Shown here: positions 24,979 to 34,109 of the stretch, piece after piece
How the letters are laid out: every line of letters starts with the position of its first letter
How positions within the stretch are numbered: position 1 is the stretch's first letter
Assembly: GCF_004339565.1 (NCBI RefSeq)
Contig: NZ_SMFZ01000001.1
Coordinates: 3,534,001 to 3,598,000, forward strand
Origin: Pseudonocardia endophytica
Lineage (GTDB): Bacteria > Actinomycetota > Actinomycetes > Mycobacteriales > Pseudonocardiaceae
Direction: 5' to 3'
Length of the DNA stretch: 64,000 bases
Program-made: the position numbers and the translations under genes
Notes under the pieces: model-generated
The model's database searches: none
The model's input: the letters and a program-made list of their open reading frames with translations, nothing else
What the model was told of the DNA's origin: nothing

Positions 24979-26223
24979 TCACCACCGCAGCGGGAGGCGG
25001 GTGACGCCGTTGATGAAGTTCGAGGTGAGCCGCCGTGGGGCACCGTCGAGACCCACCTCCGGCAGGCGCGTGAGGAACTCGGTGAGGAACAGCCGCATCT
25101 GCAGGCGGGCGAAATGCGCGCCGAGACACAGGTGCGGGCCCTGGCCGAACGCCATGTGGTCGTTCGGGGTCCGCGAGATGTCGAAGCGGTCCGGGTCGGG
25201 GAAGCGGCGCTCGTCGCGGTGTGCGGACACGTGGTAGACGACGACCTTGTCCCCTTCGGCGATCTTCTGCCCGTTCAGCTCGAGGTCGCGGGCGGCGGTG
25301 CGCCGGAACGTGAGCACCGGCGGGTGCCAGCGCAGCATCTCCTCGATCGCGCCGGGTAGGAGTGCCTCCGGATCGGCGCGCAGCGCGGCGTAGGCCTCGG
25401 GATGTTCGACGAGCGCGAGCACGCCGCCGGGCAGCGCGCTGCGGACCGTGTCGTTCCCGGCGATGACGAGCAGGAAGAAGAACATCTCCAGCTCGGGGTC
25501 GGTCAGCCCGCGGCCGTCCACCTCCGCCTCGACGAGCGCGGTCATCACGTCGTCGGCCGGCTCGGCGCGCTTGCGGGCGGCGAGGTCCTGGGCGTAGGCG
25601 AACATGTCCTCCAACGCCGCCGGTGATCGCGGGTTGACCGGCTTGCCGTCGTCGTCGGTCAGCGTCTCGGCGTGCTCCGGGTCCTGGTAGCCGATCACCC
25701 GGTTCGTCCAGCGCAGCAGCCAGGGCCGGTCCGCCTGCGGCACGCCGAGCAGGTCGGACAGGTTCTGCAGCGGGAAGTCGTCGGTCACCTGTGACGGCAG
25801 GTCGCACGCCCGCTCGCCGGCGACGGCGTCGAGCAGCGCGACGGCCCGCTCGCGGACCTGGTGGGCCGACCGGTCGAGTCGCCGACGGGTGAACGCGCCG
25901 GTCACGAGCGTGCGCAGCCGGACCTGCTCCGGCGGGTCCATGTTGAGGACCATCCGGCGGATGAACGGCAGGTCCGACGGGTCGGGGTCGCGGATCTGCG
26001 TCGCCCCCAGCGACGACGAGTAGTCGGCCGGGCTGCGCAGGACGTGCCGGACGTCGTCGTAGCGGGTGACGGCCCAGTAGCCGGGGCCCGCGGGCCAGCC
26101 GTCCACCTCGTGCTCGTCCTGCCAGGACACGGGCTCGGTGTCGCGCAGCCGGCGCAGCGCGTCGTAGGGGATCGCGCGGCCGAAGATCCGCGGGTCGAAG
26201 ACGTTCTCGGTCACGGTCGCCAC
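24979..26223 (-). CDS. Cytochrome P450 (sterol/terpene-hydroxylase-like)
   Basis: 414 residues. The I-helix reads VIAGNDTVRSA, the K-helix EEMLRW (ExxR), and the haem loop FGQGPHLCLGAHFAR places the axial Cys at residue 366. AGN(D/E)T with AHFAR is the pattern of the CYP124/125/142-like and linalool-hydroxylase-like group, which oxidises methyl-branched or sterol side chains; this is family-level inference. GTG 26223 gives VATVTENVFDPRIFG. It is divergent from a MarR gene with operator-like dyads in between, suggesting shared control with the drug-type exporter. No redox partner is adjacent. Confidence 0.92.
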   Translation of the reverse strand: MATVTENVFDPRIFGRAIPYDALRRLRDTEPVSWQDEHEVDGWPAGPGYWAVTRYDDVRHVLRSPADYSSSLGATQIRDPDPSDLPFIRRMVLNMDPPEQVRLRTLVTGAFTRRRLDRSAHQVRERAVALLDAVAGERACDLPSQVTDDFPLQNLSDLLGVPQADRPWLLRWTNRVIGYQDPEHAETLTDDDGKPVNPRSPAALEDMFAYAQDLAARKRAEPADDVMTALVEAEVDGRGLTDPELEMFFFLLVIAGNDTVRSALPGGVLALVEHPEAYAALRADPEALLPGAIEEMLRWHPPVLTFRRTAARDLELNGQKIAEGDKVVVYHVSAHRDERRFPDPDRFDISRTPNDHMAFGQGPHLCLGAHFARLQMRLFLTEFLTRLPEVGLDGAPRRLTSNFINGVTRLPLRW

Positions 26224-26253
26224 CCCGACATCCTGCGGTGTCGCACGTCACGG

Positions 26254-26266
26254 GCAAAGCGTTTGC
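26254..26266. promoter_or_regulatory. Dyad GCAAA-GCG-TTTGC near P450 promoter
   Basis: Perfect 5-bp arms with a 3-base centre, 31 bases upstream of the P450 start. Its GCAA half-site resembles the second dyad near the MarR gene, so both may bind the same regulator. Confidence 0.45.
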
Positions 26267-26308
26267 GTCGCGCAACGAACCGGCGCATGCTTGCGCCCGG
26301 CAACTACT

Positions 26309-26323
26309 TGCGTGATACACGCA
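26309..26323. promoter_or_regulatory. Dyad TGCGT-GATAC-ACGCA, candidate MarR operator
   Basis: Perfect 5-bp arms and a 5-base centre, 30 bases upstream of the MarR start. It is nested in a wider imperfect symmetry CTTGC...GCAAG (26308-26335). The size and position fit an autoregulatory MarR operator. Confidence 0.55.
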
Positions 26324-26352
26324 TTTCGATGCAAGACGAAAGGAGGCGAGCA

Positions 26353-26859
26353 GTGAGCATCGACGCCGGACCTTCGGTGGAAGCGACCGGGACCGAACCC
26401 GGTGGCGCCGACCTCGAGCTGGCCGACGACGTCGTCCGGGAGCTGTTCCTGCTCGTCCGACAGGTCAAGCGCTCCGCGGAACGCCACCGGCCGGAGATGG
26501 TGGTCGACATGGCCGGCTACCACGTACTGGTCTACCTCAACGTCGAGGGACCGCAACGGGCGGGCGAGCTCGCCGCCGCGTTCCACTCCGACCCGTCCAC
26601 GGTCAGCCGGCAGGTCGCCGGGCTGGTCAAGGCCGGGCTGGTCGAGCGCCGGGCGGACCCGGGCGACGGCCGAGCGAGCATCCTCGCCGCGACCGACGAG
26701 GGCGTGAGGGTCATCGAGACCGAACGCCGCCGCCGCGCCCGTGTCATCGCCGCCGTTCTCGGCGGCTGGTCCGCCGAGGACCGCGCCGCGCTGACCGGCC
26801 TGCTCGCCCGCTTCCGTGACGACTATCAGTCCTTCGAGGACCAGGGAGAACGTTCATGA
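26353..26859 (+). CDS. MarR family transcriptional regulator
   Basis: 168 residues with a winged helix-turn-helix: GELAAAFHSDPSTVSRQVAGL is the recognition region (given here as AAAFHSDPSTVSRQVAGL), followed by the wing RRADPGDGRAS. The flanking helices form the MarR dimer. GTG 26353 follows AGGAGG (26341-26346) at ideal spacing. Its stop overlaps the transporter start (ATGA), so it is the regulator of that exporter; MarR proteins of this kind usually repress until a ligand binds. A symmetric candidate operator lies just upstream. Confidence 0.93.
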   Translation: MSIDAGPSVEATGTEPGGADLELADDVVRELFLLVRQVKRSAERHRPEMVVDMAGYHVLVYLNVEGPQRAGELAAAFHSDPSTVSRQVAGLVKAGLVERRADPGDGRASILAATDEGVRVIETERRRRARVIAAVLGGWSAEDRAALTGLLARFRDDYQSFEDQGERS

Positions 26860-29585
26860 CCACCGCTGCTGCCCCGACAGCAGCTCCCCAGGAGACCGAG
26901 AAGGCTCCCGGAGAACTGACGCACCGGCAGATCCTGACCATCCTGGGCGGGCTCCTGCTCGGGATGTTCCTCGCCGCACTCGACCAGACGGTCGTGTCGA
27001 CGGCGATCCGCACCATCGCCGACGACCTGCAGGGCCTGTCCCTGCAGGCGTGGGCCACCACCGCGTTCCTGATCACCAGCACGATCACGACGCCGCTCTA
27101 CGGCAAGCTCTCCGACATCTTCGGCCGCAAGCCGCTGTTCATGACCGCGATCTCGATCTTCCTGATCGGCTCGGTGCTCTGCACGCTGGCCTGGTCGATG
27201 TACTCGCTGGCCGCGTTCCGCGCGGTGCAGGGTCTCGGTGCGGGCGGCCTGATGTCGCTCGCGCTGACGATCCTCGGCGACATCGTCCCGCCGCGTCAGC
27301 GCGCCCGGTACCAGGGCTACTTCCTGGCCGTGTTCGGCACGTCGAGCGTGATCGGCCCGGTCATCGGCGGCCTGCTGTCCGGTGTGGACTCGATCTGGGG
27401 GATCTCCGGCTGGCGCTGGATCTTCCTGGTGAACGTGCCGATCGGCCTCGTCGCACTGGTCGTGGTCATGCGCGTGCTGAACATCCCGCACGTCAAGCGC
27501 CCGGCGCGGATCGACTGGCCCGGTGCCGTCGCGCTCAGCCTCGGCCTGGTGCCGCTGCTGATCGTCGCCGAGCAGGGCCGCGAGTGGGGCTGGGGCTCCA
27601 CGTCGGCGATCGTCTGCTATGTGATCGGCGCCGTCGGCATCGTGCTGTTCTACCTGGCCGAGCGGGCCTACGGCGACGACGCGCTGCTGCCGCTGCGCCT
27701 GTTCCGGACCGGCATCTTCTCGCTAGGCGCGATCATCAACCTGCTGATCGGCATGGCGATGTTCGGCGGGATCGCGCTGCTGCCGCAGTTCCTGCAGATC
27801 GTGCACGGCGCGACGCCGATCGAGTCCGGCTTCCTGATGCTCCCGCTGGTCGGCGGCATCATGGTCTCGTCGATCGTGTCCGGCCAGATCACCTCGCGCA
27901 CCGGTCGCTACAAGATCTTCCCGGTGATCGGCACCGCGTTCATCGCGATCGCGCTGTTCCTGATGTGGCTGTTCGTCACGGCGGACATCCCGCTCTGGCA
28001 GCTCGACCTGATGATGGCGCTGATGGGCCTCGGCCTCGGCCAGTGCATGCAGACGCTGGTGCTGGCCGTGCAGAACGCGGTCCCGGCGCGGGACATGGGT
28101 GTCGCGACGTCGTCGACGACGTTCTTCCGCCAGATGGGCGGCACGCTCGGCACCGCGATCTTCCTGTCGATCGTGTTCTCGACGGTCGGGGACAAGATCG
28201 CCGACCAGATCCGGTCGGCCGTCGGCACCGGCTTCGGCGGGGCGCTGACCGATCCGGCGGTGGCCGCGAACCCGGCCAACCAGCAGGTGCTCCAGGGTCT
28301 GCAGAACGGCGGAGGCAACCTCGGCTCGTCGGTCCTGACCGACTCGTCGTTCCTGCAGCGGATCGACGCCCGGCTGGCCGCGCCGTTCCTGAACGGCTTC
28401 ACCGAGTCGATGACGCTGGCGTTCCTGGTGGCCGCGTGCGTGATCGCCGTCGGCTTCGTCCTGGTGCTGTTCGTCAAGGAACTGCCACTGCGCACGATGT
28501 CCGGCGCCCAGGCGGCGCTGGCCGAGGAGGCGGCACGCAAGCGTGCCGAGGCCGGCCTGCCGGCCGAGGGGACCGAGGAGACGGAGGGTGTCGCGATGGC
28601 CGACAGGTCCGAGTCGACCCAGTCGAACCAGTCGATCGAGCAGCCGGCAGGGGCGCCGCAGCCGGTCGCCGCGGTGACCGCGGGTGGCGGGTCCGGTGTG
28701 ACGGCGACCGGTGACGGTCCGGGCGTCCACGGCGTGGTGCACCGCACCGACGGGACCGGCCTGGCGGGTGCCGTCGTCACGGTGACCCACCTGACCGGCA
28801 GCCAGCAGGGTCGGGCGACCACCGACGCCCAGGGCCGCTACGAGGTCGCGCTGCCGTCCGGGGGCCAGTACCTGGTGGTCGCGATGAGCGGCTCGCTGCC
28901 GCCGAACGCGGCGACGATCACCGTCGACGGACGGCCGGTGCGTCACGACGCGCTGCTGTCCGGCAGCAGCGGGGTGCGCGGCGTCGTCCTGGACGGCGAC
29001 GGGACCGGGGTCGGCGACGCGTCCGTCTCGCTGATCGATGCCAACGGCGACGTGCTGATCTCCGGCCGGTCCGACCGCTCCGGGCGGTTCGGCCTGACCG
29101 GTGTGCCGGAGGGTCGCTACACGCTCACCGGCACCGCGGCGACCCACGAGCCGGCCGCCGTCGGCGTCGAGGTCCCGGCCGCGGGCACGGTCGAGTGCGA
29201 CCTGCGACTCCCGCAGCGTGCCCGGCTGACCGGCCGGGTCGTGGCGGCACCGGAGGGGCACCCGGTGCCCCGCGCACTCGCGACGCTGATCGACGCCGAG
29301 GGCACGGTCGTCGGCTCGACGGTGTCCGATGTGGACGGGACGTTCTCGTTCGAGGGCCTGCCCGCCGGTTCCTACACGCTGGCGACCAGCGGCTACGCGC
29401 CGGTGGCGACGGTCGTGTCACTGGAGGCCGGCCGGGTGACCCACACCGACGTCGAGTTCGGACACCCGCTGGGTGACACCACGCTCCAGCCGGAGGCTCC
29501 GGCGCCGACCGACACGTCGGCCCCGTCGTCGGAGAACACGAACGGCCACCACGGCCAGCACCGCGTGGAGACCGAGGTCCGCTGA
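26856..29585 (+). CDS. DHA2-type MFS exporter fused to three carboxypeptidase-regulatory-like (CnaB-type) repeats
   Basis: 909 residues. Residues 1 to about 545 form a 14-helix EmrB/QacA-type proton antiporter (LDQTVVSTAIRTIADDL, GKLSDIFGRKPLF, GWRWIFLVNVPIGL). After a charged linker come three beta-sandwich repeats at about 623-705, 708-788 and 790-870, each of the form G(R/V)V...DG(T)G..GA.V.L.D..G......TD..GRF.L.GLP.G.Y.L. These resemble CarboxypepD_reg/CnaB domains. The C-terminal tail is Thr/Ser/His-rich. The MFS end and the repeats are in one frame without a stop or frameshift. Probable toxic-compound exporter; the role of the repeats is unknown. Confidence 0.88.
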   Translation: MTTAAAPTAAPQETEKAPGELTHRQILTILGGLLLGMFLAALDQTVVSTAIRTIADDLQGLSLQAWATTAFLITSTITTPLYGKLSDIFGRKPLFMTAISIFLIGSVLCTLAWSMYSLAAFRAVQGLGAGGLMSLALTILGDIVPPRQRARYQGYFLAVFGTSSVIGPVIGGLLSGVDSIWGISGWRWIFLVNVPIGLVALVVVMRVLNIPHVKRPARIDWPGAVALSLGLVPLLIVAEQGREWGWGSTSAIVCYVIGAVGIVLFYLAERAYGDDALLPLRLFRTGIFSLGAIINLLIGMAMFGGIALLPQFLQIVHGATPIESGFLMLPLVGGIMVSSIVSGQITSRTGRYKIFPVIGTAFIAIALFLMWLFVTADIPLWQLDLMMALMGLGLGQCMQTLVLAVQNAVPARDMGVATSSTTFFRQMGGTLGTAIFLSIVFSTVGDKIADQIRSAVGTGFGGALTDPAVAANPANQQVLQGLQNGGGNLGSSVLTDSSFLQRIDARLAAPFLNGFTESMTLAFLVAACVIAVGFVLVLFVKELPLRTMSGAQAALAEEAARKRAEAGLPAEGTEETEGVAMADRSESTQSNQSIEQPAGAPQPVAAVTAGGGSGVTATGDGPGVHGVVHRTDGTGLAGAVVTVTHLTGSQQGRATTDAQGRYEVALPSGGQYLVVAMSGSLPPNAATITVDGRPVRHDALLSGSSGVRGVVLDGDGTGVGDASVSLIDANGDVLISGRSDRSGRFGLTGVPEGRYTLTGTAATHEPAAVGVEVPAAGTVECDLRLPQRARLTGRVVAAPEGHPVPRALATLIDAEGTVVGSTVSDVDGTFSFEGLPAGSYTLATSGYAPVATVVSLEAGRVTHTDVEFGHPLGDTTLQPEAPAPTDTSAPSSENTNGHHGQHRVETEVR

Positions 29586-29621
29586 CCCGCTGACCTGCTC
29601 TCCCCGCCCGTCCCGCCTTTC

Positions 29622-29675
29622 CGAACGAGGGGCACCTTCGAGCAAATGTGATTGCTCGAAGGTGCCCCTCGTTCG
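29622..29675. terminator. Perfect 24-bp hairpin, dispersed family (copy 1)
   Basis: Arms 29622-29645 and 29652-29675 are perfectly complementary, with loop ATGTGA. The inner arm contains GGCACCTTCGAGCAA, also found in the hairpin at 42681. It lies 36 bases after the exporter stop and probably terminates it. Confidence 0.8.
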
Positions 29676-30052
29676 CGTCGGAGGTGGGTGCTCTCGTCGA
29701 GATGCGGCTCAGCGGGGTCCCGAGATCGACTCCGCCCGTTGGGCTGCAGCTCGGCGCGGTCGTCGATCACGCCCGCCGTGCGAACGCCGGCGCAGCCCGA
29801 CCGGCCCGCTCGGTCGCCATACCCGCGACGGTCACACCCGAGCCGGGTCACGCACCAGATCGCTGCCGCACGGCTGGTGAGAACCGGAACGTGCCGGTCG
29901 ATTCGAGCAGGGGATCGAGTGGCACGTTGCGGCGGTTCCGACCGCTCCGACCGGCACCGGCGCAGGTCACCCGCGCCCTGCTCGTCGCTCGATCAGCCTC
30001 TGGGGCGGGTCGTCGGCATCGCTGGGGCTGCCCGCGGTCCGGGCCGCGGTCG
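29676..30052. other. Gene-free stretch
   Basis: About 380 bases between the exporter hairpin and the convergent ogt gene. Reading frames cross it in several registers, but none has a start, ribosome site and recognisable product. I see no repeat or RNA. Confidence 0.5.
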
Positions 30053-30610
30053 TCAGGCCGTCGTGAAGTCCAGCGTCGGCGGGAGGACGCCCTCGAGTGC
30101 GAGCAGCCACTCCTTCACCGGGCGCCCGCCGCCGAACCCGCCGAGCCCGTCGGACGCGAGGACGCGGTGGCACGGCACGACGACCGGGATCGGGTTCGAC
30201 CCCATCACCGAGCCCACGCCGCGTGCGGCCGTGTAGCCGTGCCCGGGGTAGGCACCGGACAGCTCGGCCAGCTCCGCGTAGCCGACGGTCTTCCCGTAGC
30301 CGACGTGCGCGTACAGCGCCTGCAACACGGTCCGGGCGGTGCCACCGGTCAGGCGCCAGTCGATCGGGACGTCGAACGTGCGGCCCTCGCCGGCGAGGTA
30401 GTCGCGGACCACGGACGCGGCCCGGGCGGTCAGACCGTCCGCATCCGGCTCGTGCCGCACCTCCAGCCCGAGACGGCGCGCTGCGGCCTGCGGCACGTCC
30501 GGGTCCTCACCCCACGCGACGCTGACCAGTCCGGCCCCGGTCACACCGAGCGTCAGCCCGTGCACCGGCGACGGCGCGGGCACGACGGTCCACGCGAGGT
30601 CACCGCCCAC
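30053..30610 (-). CDS. ogt: Methylated-DNA-[protein]-cysteine S-methyltransferase
   Basis: 185 residues. The active-site motif VVVPCHRVL carries the acceptor Cys147; it takes O6-alkyl groups from guanine in a suicide reaction. VGYGKTVGYAELAEL and GSVMGSNPIPVV are the other signatures of the C-terminal domain (about 85-165). The N-terminal domain is of Ogt/AdaC length. GTG 30610 (VGGDLAWTVV) is the start. No ada regulator adjoins it. Confidence 0.93.
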   Translation of the reverse strand: MGGDLAWTVVPAPSPVHGLTLGVTGAGLVSVAWGEDPDVPQAAARRLGLEVRHEPDADGLTARAASVVRDYLAGEGRTFDVPIDWRLTGGTARTVLQALYAHVGYGKTVGYAELAELSGAYPGHGYTAARGVGSVMGSNPIPVVVPCHRVLASDGLGGFGGGRPVKEWLLALEGVLPPTLDFTTA

Positions 30611-30649
30611 ACCTCAACCCTACGGGCAGACCCCGCGGTCGACCGGTGC

Positions 30650-30800
30650 GAACGGAGCTCCCGAACGGCCCGCTCGGGCGAGCGCAGCTCTCGGCCGGAC
30701 CGTCGGGCCAGCGGAGCTCCGGCCCGGCTCCGACGAGCGCGGCTGGTCGGGCGAACGGAGCTCTCGGCCGGCCCGGTCGAGCGAGCGGAGCGCTCGTCCG
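30650..30800. repeat. Low-complexity GAGC/AGCTC-rich intergenic stretch
   Basis: The gap between ogt and msrA repeats variants of GAACGGAGCTCTCGGCCGG three to four times (for example around 30695 and 30760). No coding sense was found. It may form secondary structure. Confidence 0.45.
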
Positions 30801-30814
30801 AGCCGATGCGCCGG

Positions 30815-31483
30815 TCAGGCGCGGTCGGCGTCCACTCCGGTGCCGACCGGGCAGGCCACGCCGGTGCCACCGATGCCGCAGTACCCGTTCGGGACCTTGG
30901 CGAGGTACTGCTGGTGGTAGTCCTCGGCGTAGTAGAACTGCGTCAGTGGGGCGACCTCGGTGGTGATCCCACCGCGCCCGGCCTCGCGAAGGGCGTCGCC
31001 ATAGGCCGTCGCGCTCGCCTCGGCCAGTTCCGCCTGCCGCTCGTCCACGGTGTAGACGGCCGACCGGTACTGGGTGCCGACGTCGGCGCCCTGGCGCATG
31101 CCCTGGGTCGGGTCGTGACCCTCCCAGAACACCGTGAGCAGTTGCTCGTACCGGACCTTGGAGGGGTCGAACACGACGAGGACGACCTCGGTGTGCCCGG
31201 TCCGTCCGGTGCACGTCTCCTCGTAGGTCGGGTTCTCCGTGTAGCCGCCCGCGTAGCCGACGGCCGTCGAGTAGACGCCGGGGGTCTCCCAGAACAGGCG
31301 CTCGGCGCCCCAGAAGCAGCCCATGCCGAACACCGCCGTGGCCATGCCATCGGGAAACGGGGGGATCAGCCGGTTGCCGTTGACGAAGTGCGTCTCCGGA
31401 ACGGGGATCGGGGTCGAGCGGCCGGCCAGCGCGTCCCCTGCGTCCACCATGCGGGACCTGTCACGACCGAAGCCGAACACCAT
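30815..31483 (-). CDS. msrA: Peptide-methionine (S)-S-oxide reductase
   Basis: 222 residues. The catalytic Cys56 is in GMGCFWGAE; the NPTYEE and EDYHQQYL motifs and the resolving cysteines in GYCGIGG and VACPVG near the C-terminus complete the enzyme. It reduces methionine sulfoxide, repairing oxidised proteins. ATG 31483 begins MVFGFGRD with the normal short N-terminal extension of this subfamily. Upstream is a 12-bp perfect palindrome and a divergent membrane protease gene. Confidence 0.95.
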   Translation of the reverse strand: MVFGFGRDRSRMVDAGDALAGRSTPIPVPETHFVNGNRLIPPFPDGMATAVFGMGCFWGAERLFWETPGVYSTAVGYAGGYTENPTYEETCTGRTGHTEVVLVVFDPSKVRYEQLLTVFWEGHDPTQGMRQGADVGTQYRSAVYTVDERQAELAEASATAYGDALREAGRGGITTEVAPLTQFYYAEDYHQQYLAKVPNGYCGIGGTGVACPVGTGVDADRA

Positions 31484-31497
31484 GACGTCGAGGTTAC

Positions 31498-31509
31498 GCG
31501 TTCGAACGC
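31498..31509. promoter_or_regulatory. 12-bp perfect palindrome GCGTTCGAACGC
   Basis: Located 14 bases upstream of the msrA start. The symmetry and position suggest a repressor site, but no regulator gene adjoins it. Confidence 0.4.
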
Positions 31510-31617
31510 ACGGTCTCGACGCGAAGCCGTGCGCCCTCGGCGAACGCTGGGCCGTCCGGGTGACAGTTCGCACCAAGGGGTGGCAATCGTCCACCGTGGT
31601 GGCTATCAGTGTTCGCC

Positions 31618-32274
31618 ATGCCGGAGATCGCACCGATCGTGGGCCAGCCCGTGGCGTACGGGATGGCGCTGGCGATGGCGGTGCTGTTCGTGTTCGCCGT
31701 CTACATCGGCCGGTATCCGCTGACCTTGGCGCACGAGGGTGCTCACATGCTCGCACTCGTCGCGACGTTGCAACCGATCAAGGACTGGGAGATCCAAGAC
31801 AACGCCGATGGCGCGACCAGCTGGAAGACCGAACCGGGTTGGTTGGCGTTCGTGTTGGCGGCGTTCGTCGGCTATGCCGGACCGCCGTTGCTCGGCCTCG
31901 GCGGTGCCGCGCTGATCGCGGACGGAAACGCATGGGGTGTGCTGATCCTGACGCTCGTCCTGTGCATCCTGGCGCTCGTCCCGGCCCGCAAGTGGGGCCT
32001 GGCGTTCCTGGTACCGCTGCTGATCGTGCTCGGGGTCGGCTGGACGCTGATCGACGGAACGCCCGACGTCCGGGCGGCGGTCGCCGTCGGAATGGTGTGG
32101 TATCTGCTGCTCGGCGGCCTCGTCATGACCTTCCTCCACTTCGGCAAGTCCGTCGACTCGGGCCTGCTGGCGAAGAAGACCCTCATACCGAGATTCGTCT
32201 GGAGTGTGATCTGGGTCGTGATCGGCCTCGTCTGCCTGATCAAAGGCGGGGCGCTGCTGCTCGCTCGTTCCTGA
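31618..32274 (+). CDS. M50-like membrane metalloprotease
   Basis: 218 residues with five or six membrane helices and a HEGAH (HExxH) zinc site in [15 protein letters not shown] at the second helix, the arrangement of M50B-type intramembrane proteases. The usual second metal motif NxxPxxxxDG is not obvious; [16 protein letters not shown] may be a remnant or analogue. ATG 31618 has no ribosome site; a TATCAG -10-like hexamer at 31604 suggests a leaderless message. Codon use (several TTG leucines) is a little less GC-biased than its neighbours. Substrate unknown. Confidence 0.7.
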   Translation: MPEIAPIVGQPVAYGMALAMAVLFVFAVYIGRYPLTLAHEGAHMLALVATLQPIKDWEIQDNADGATSWKTEPGWLAFVLAAFVGYAGPPLLGLGGAALIADGNAWGVLILTLVLCILALVPARKWGLAFLVPLLIVLGVGWTLIDGTPDVRAAVAVGMVWYLLLGGLVMTFLHFGKSVDSGLLAKKTLIPRFVWSVIWVVIGLVCLIKGGALLLARS

Positions 32275-32277
32275 CCG

Positions 32278-34059
32278 TCAGAGCGCGATCGCCGCACCCA
32301 CACCGCTTCGCGGATCCACAGCCGCACGGAGCGCCGGCCCACCCCGCCCGACGGCGCACATCCGGCCGAGCGCCCACTCCCCCGCGTCGTCGACGAGGTG
32401 CCCGCGGCGGGTCAGCCCGGCCAGCGTCGACGCACCCAACCGGGACTCGACGACCAGTCCTCTCGGCTCCCACCCCCGCGGAGCGAACGACGCGGGGAAC
32501 GCCGTGGAGTGCCACATCGGCGAGTCGATCGCGGCCTGGAGATCCAGTCCGGCGCGCGTGTGCGCGAGCACGAAGCACAGCTGCCACTGATCCTGCTGGT
32601 CACCGCCGGGCGTGCCGAACGCGATCCGCGGCTCGCCGTCGTACAGCCCCAGTGACGGGCTGAGCGTCGTGCGCGGACGGCGGCCGGGCACGAGCGAGCT
32701 CGGCAGCCCGTCCTCCAGCCAGAACATCTGCGCGCGCGTGCCGAGACAGAACCCGAGCGACGGGATCGTCGGCGACGACTGCAGCCACCCGCCGGACGGC
32801 GTCACCGAGATCATGTTCCCGGCCGCGTCGACGACGTCGACGTGCACGGTGTCGCCACGGGCCACGCCCTCGCGGCTCACCGTCGGCTCGCCGGTGCCCG
32901 GCCCGTCCGTCCCGGTGCCACGCCCCGCGCCGGGCGTCGCCGCGTACTCGCCGATCCGCGGTGCGCGCCCGCCGGGCGAGCCGGGACGCAGGCCGTCGTC
33001 GGCGGTGTCACCGATCAGCGCACGCCGCGAGGCCGTGTAGGCGTCGGACAGCAGGTCGTCGATCGGGACCGGCGCGCTGTCGCCGTACCAGGCCTCCCGG
33101 TCGGCGAACGCCAGCTTCGCCGCCTCCGCCGCCGCGTGCACCGTGTCGGCGGTGGCCACACCGTCCACATACGACAGATCGAGGCCGTCGAGCAGGCGGA
33201 GCTGCTGGGCGAGCACCGGCCCCTGCGACCACGGACCGCACTTGGCCACCGACCACCCGGCGCCGGCCGGGGCGATCACCGCGTCCTCGTACGACGCGCT
33301 CCAGTCCGCCATGTCCTGCGCGGAGAGCAGGCCGGTGTGGTCCAGACCGGTCTCGTCGCGAACCGGTGTCGCGCAGAACTTCTCGATCTCCTCGGCGACG
33401 AAACCCCGGTACCAGGCGTCCCGCGCCGCGTCGATCCGCGCCTCCCGGCTCGGCCCGCGTGCCGCGCCCAGCAGCCGCTGCCAGGTCGCGGCCAGCGCGG
33501 GCAGCCGGACGAGCTCGCCCGCCGCGGGCACCCGGCCGTCCGGCAGCCACTGCGCCGCCGACGACGGCCAGTGCTCGCGGAAGTGGTCGGCGACGACTCC
33601 GATCGCCATCGGCACCCGCGGGACCAACGGCACCCCCGCCGCCGCGTAGCCCAGAGCCGGGGCGAGCACGTCGTCGAGCTCCCACGTGCCCTGGTCCCGC
33701 AGCAGCGTCAGCCAACCGTCCCACGCACCGGGCACGGTCGCCGCGAGCAGGCCGGTCCCGGGGACGATCGTGCAGCCCTCGTCCCGCATCCGGGCGACGG
33801 TCGCCGCCGCCGGAGCGACACCCTGGGCACACAGCACCCTGGGCGTCGGATCGGCCGCCGTGACGAACACGGCGGGCAGCTCACCACCGGGCCCGCACAG
33901 GTGCGGCTCCGCGACCTGGAGGACGAAGCCGCACGCCACGGCCGCGTCGAACGCGTTGCCGCCGCGGGCGAGTACGGCCGCCGCCGTCGCCGTGCCGAGA
34001 TGATGGGTGCTGCTGACCGCGCCGGAGGGGCCCAGCCGTTCGTATCCGCGTGGCGCCAC
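32278..34059 (-). CDS. Gamma-glutamyltransferase family protein
   Basis: 593 residues, Ntn-hydrolase superfamily. A precursor is expected to self-cleave before the catalytic threonine in GDTVHVDVVD (about residue 405), with AGNMISVTPSGGWLQSS following. The N-terminal part has STHHLGTATAAAVLARGGNA and CGPGGELPAVFV. The second threonine of the canonical TTH is replaced by Val, as in some family members. Glutathione is absent in most actinobacteria, so the natural donor may be another gamma-glutamyl compound. No signal peptide, so cytoplasmic. GTG 34059 is chosen since the longer frame overlaps the next gene. Confidence 0.9.
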   Translation of the reverse strand: MAPRGYERLGPSGAVSSTHHLGTATAAAVLARGGNAFDAAVACGFVLQVAEPHLCGPGGELPAVFVTAADPTPRVLCAQGVAPAAATVARMRDEGCTIVPGTGLLAATVPGAWDGWLTLLRDQGTWELDDVLAPALGYAAAGVPLVPRVPMAIGVVADHFREHWPSSAAQWLPDGRVPAAGELVRLPALAATWQRLLGAARGPSREARIDAARDAWYRGFVAEEIEKFCATPVRDETGLDHTGLLSAQDMADWSASYEDAVIAPAGAGWSVAKCGPWSQGPVLAQQLRLLDGLDLSYVDGVATADTVHAAAEAAKLAFADREAWYGDSAPVPIDDLLSDAYTASRRALIGDTADDGLRPGSPGGRAPRIGEYAATPGAGRGTGTDGPGTGEPTVSREGVARGDTVHVDVVDAAGNMISVTPSGGWLQSSPTIPSLGFCLGTRAQMFWLEDGLPSSLVPGRRPRTTLSPSLGLYDGEPRIAFGTPGGDQQDQWQLCFVLAHTRAGLDLQAAIDSPMWHSTAFPASFAPRGWEPRGLVVESRLGASTLAGLTRRGHLVDDAGEWALGRMCAVGRGGPALRAAVDPRSGVGAAIAL

Positions 34060-34109
34060 ACCGGCATCCTGCCCCGTCCGTCCGTTCGGCACCGGGCGTC
34101 GGGTCGCCC

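Noticed and set aside
29648..31723. Long open frame across the ogt-msrA region on the plus strand
   Set aside because: It is an Arg/Pro/Gly-rich shadow frame lying over real minus-strand genes and has no recognisable product.
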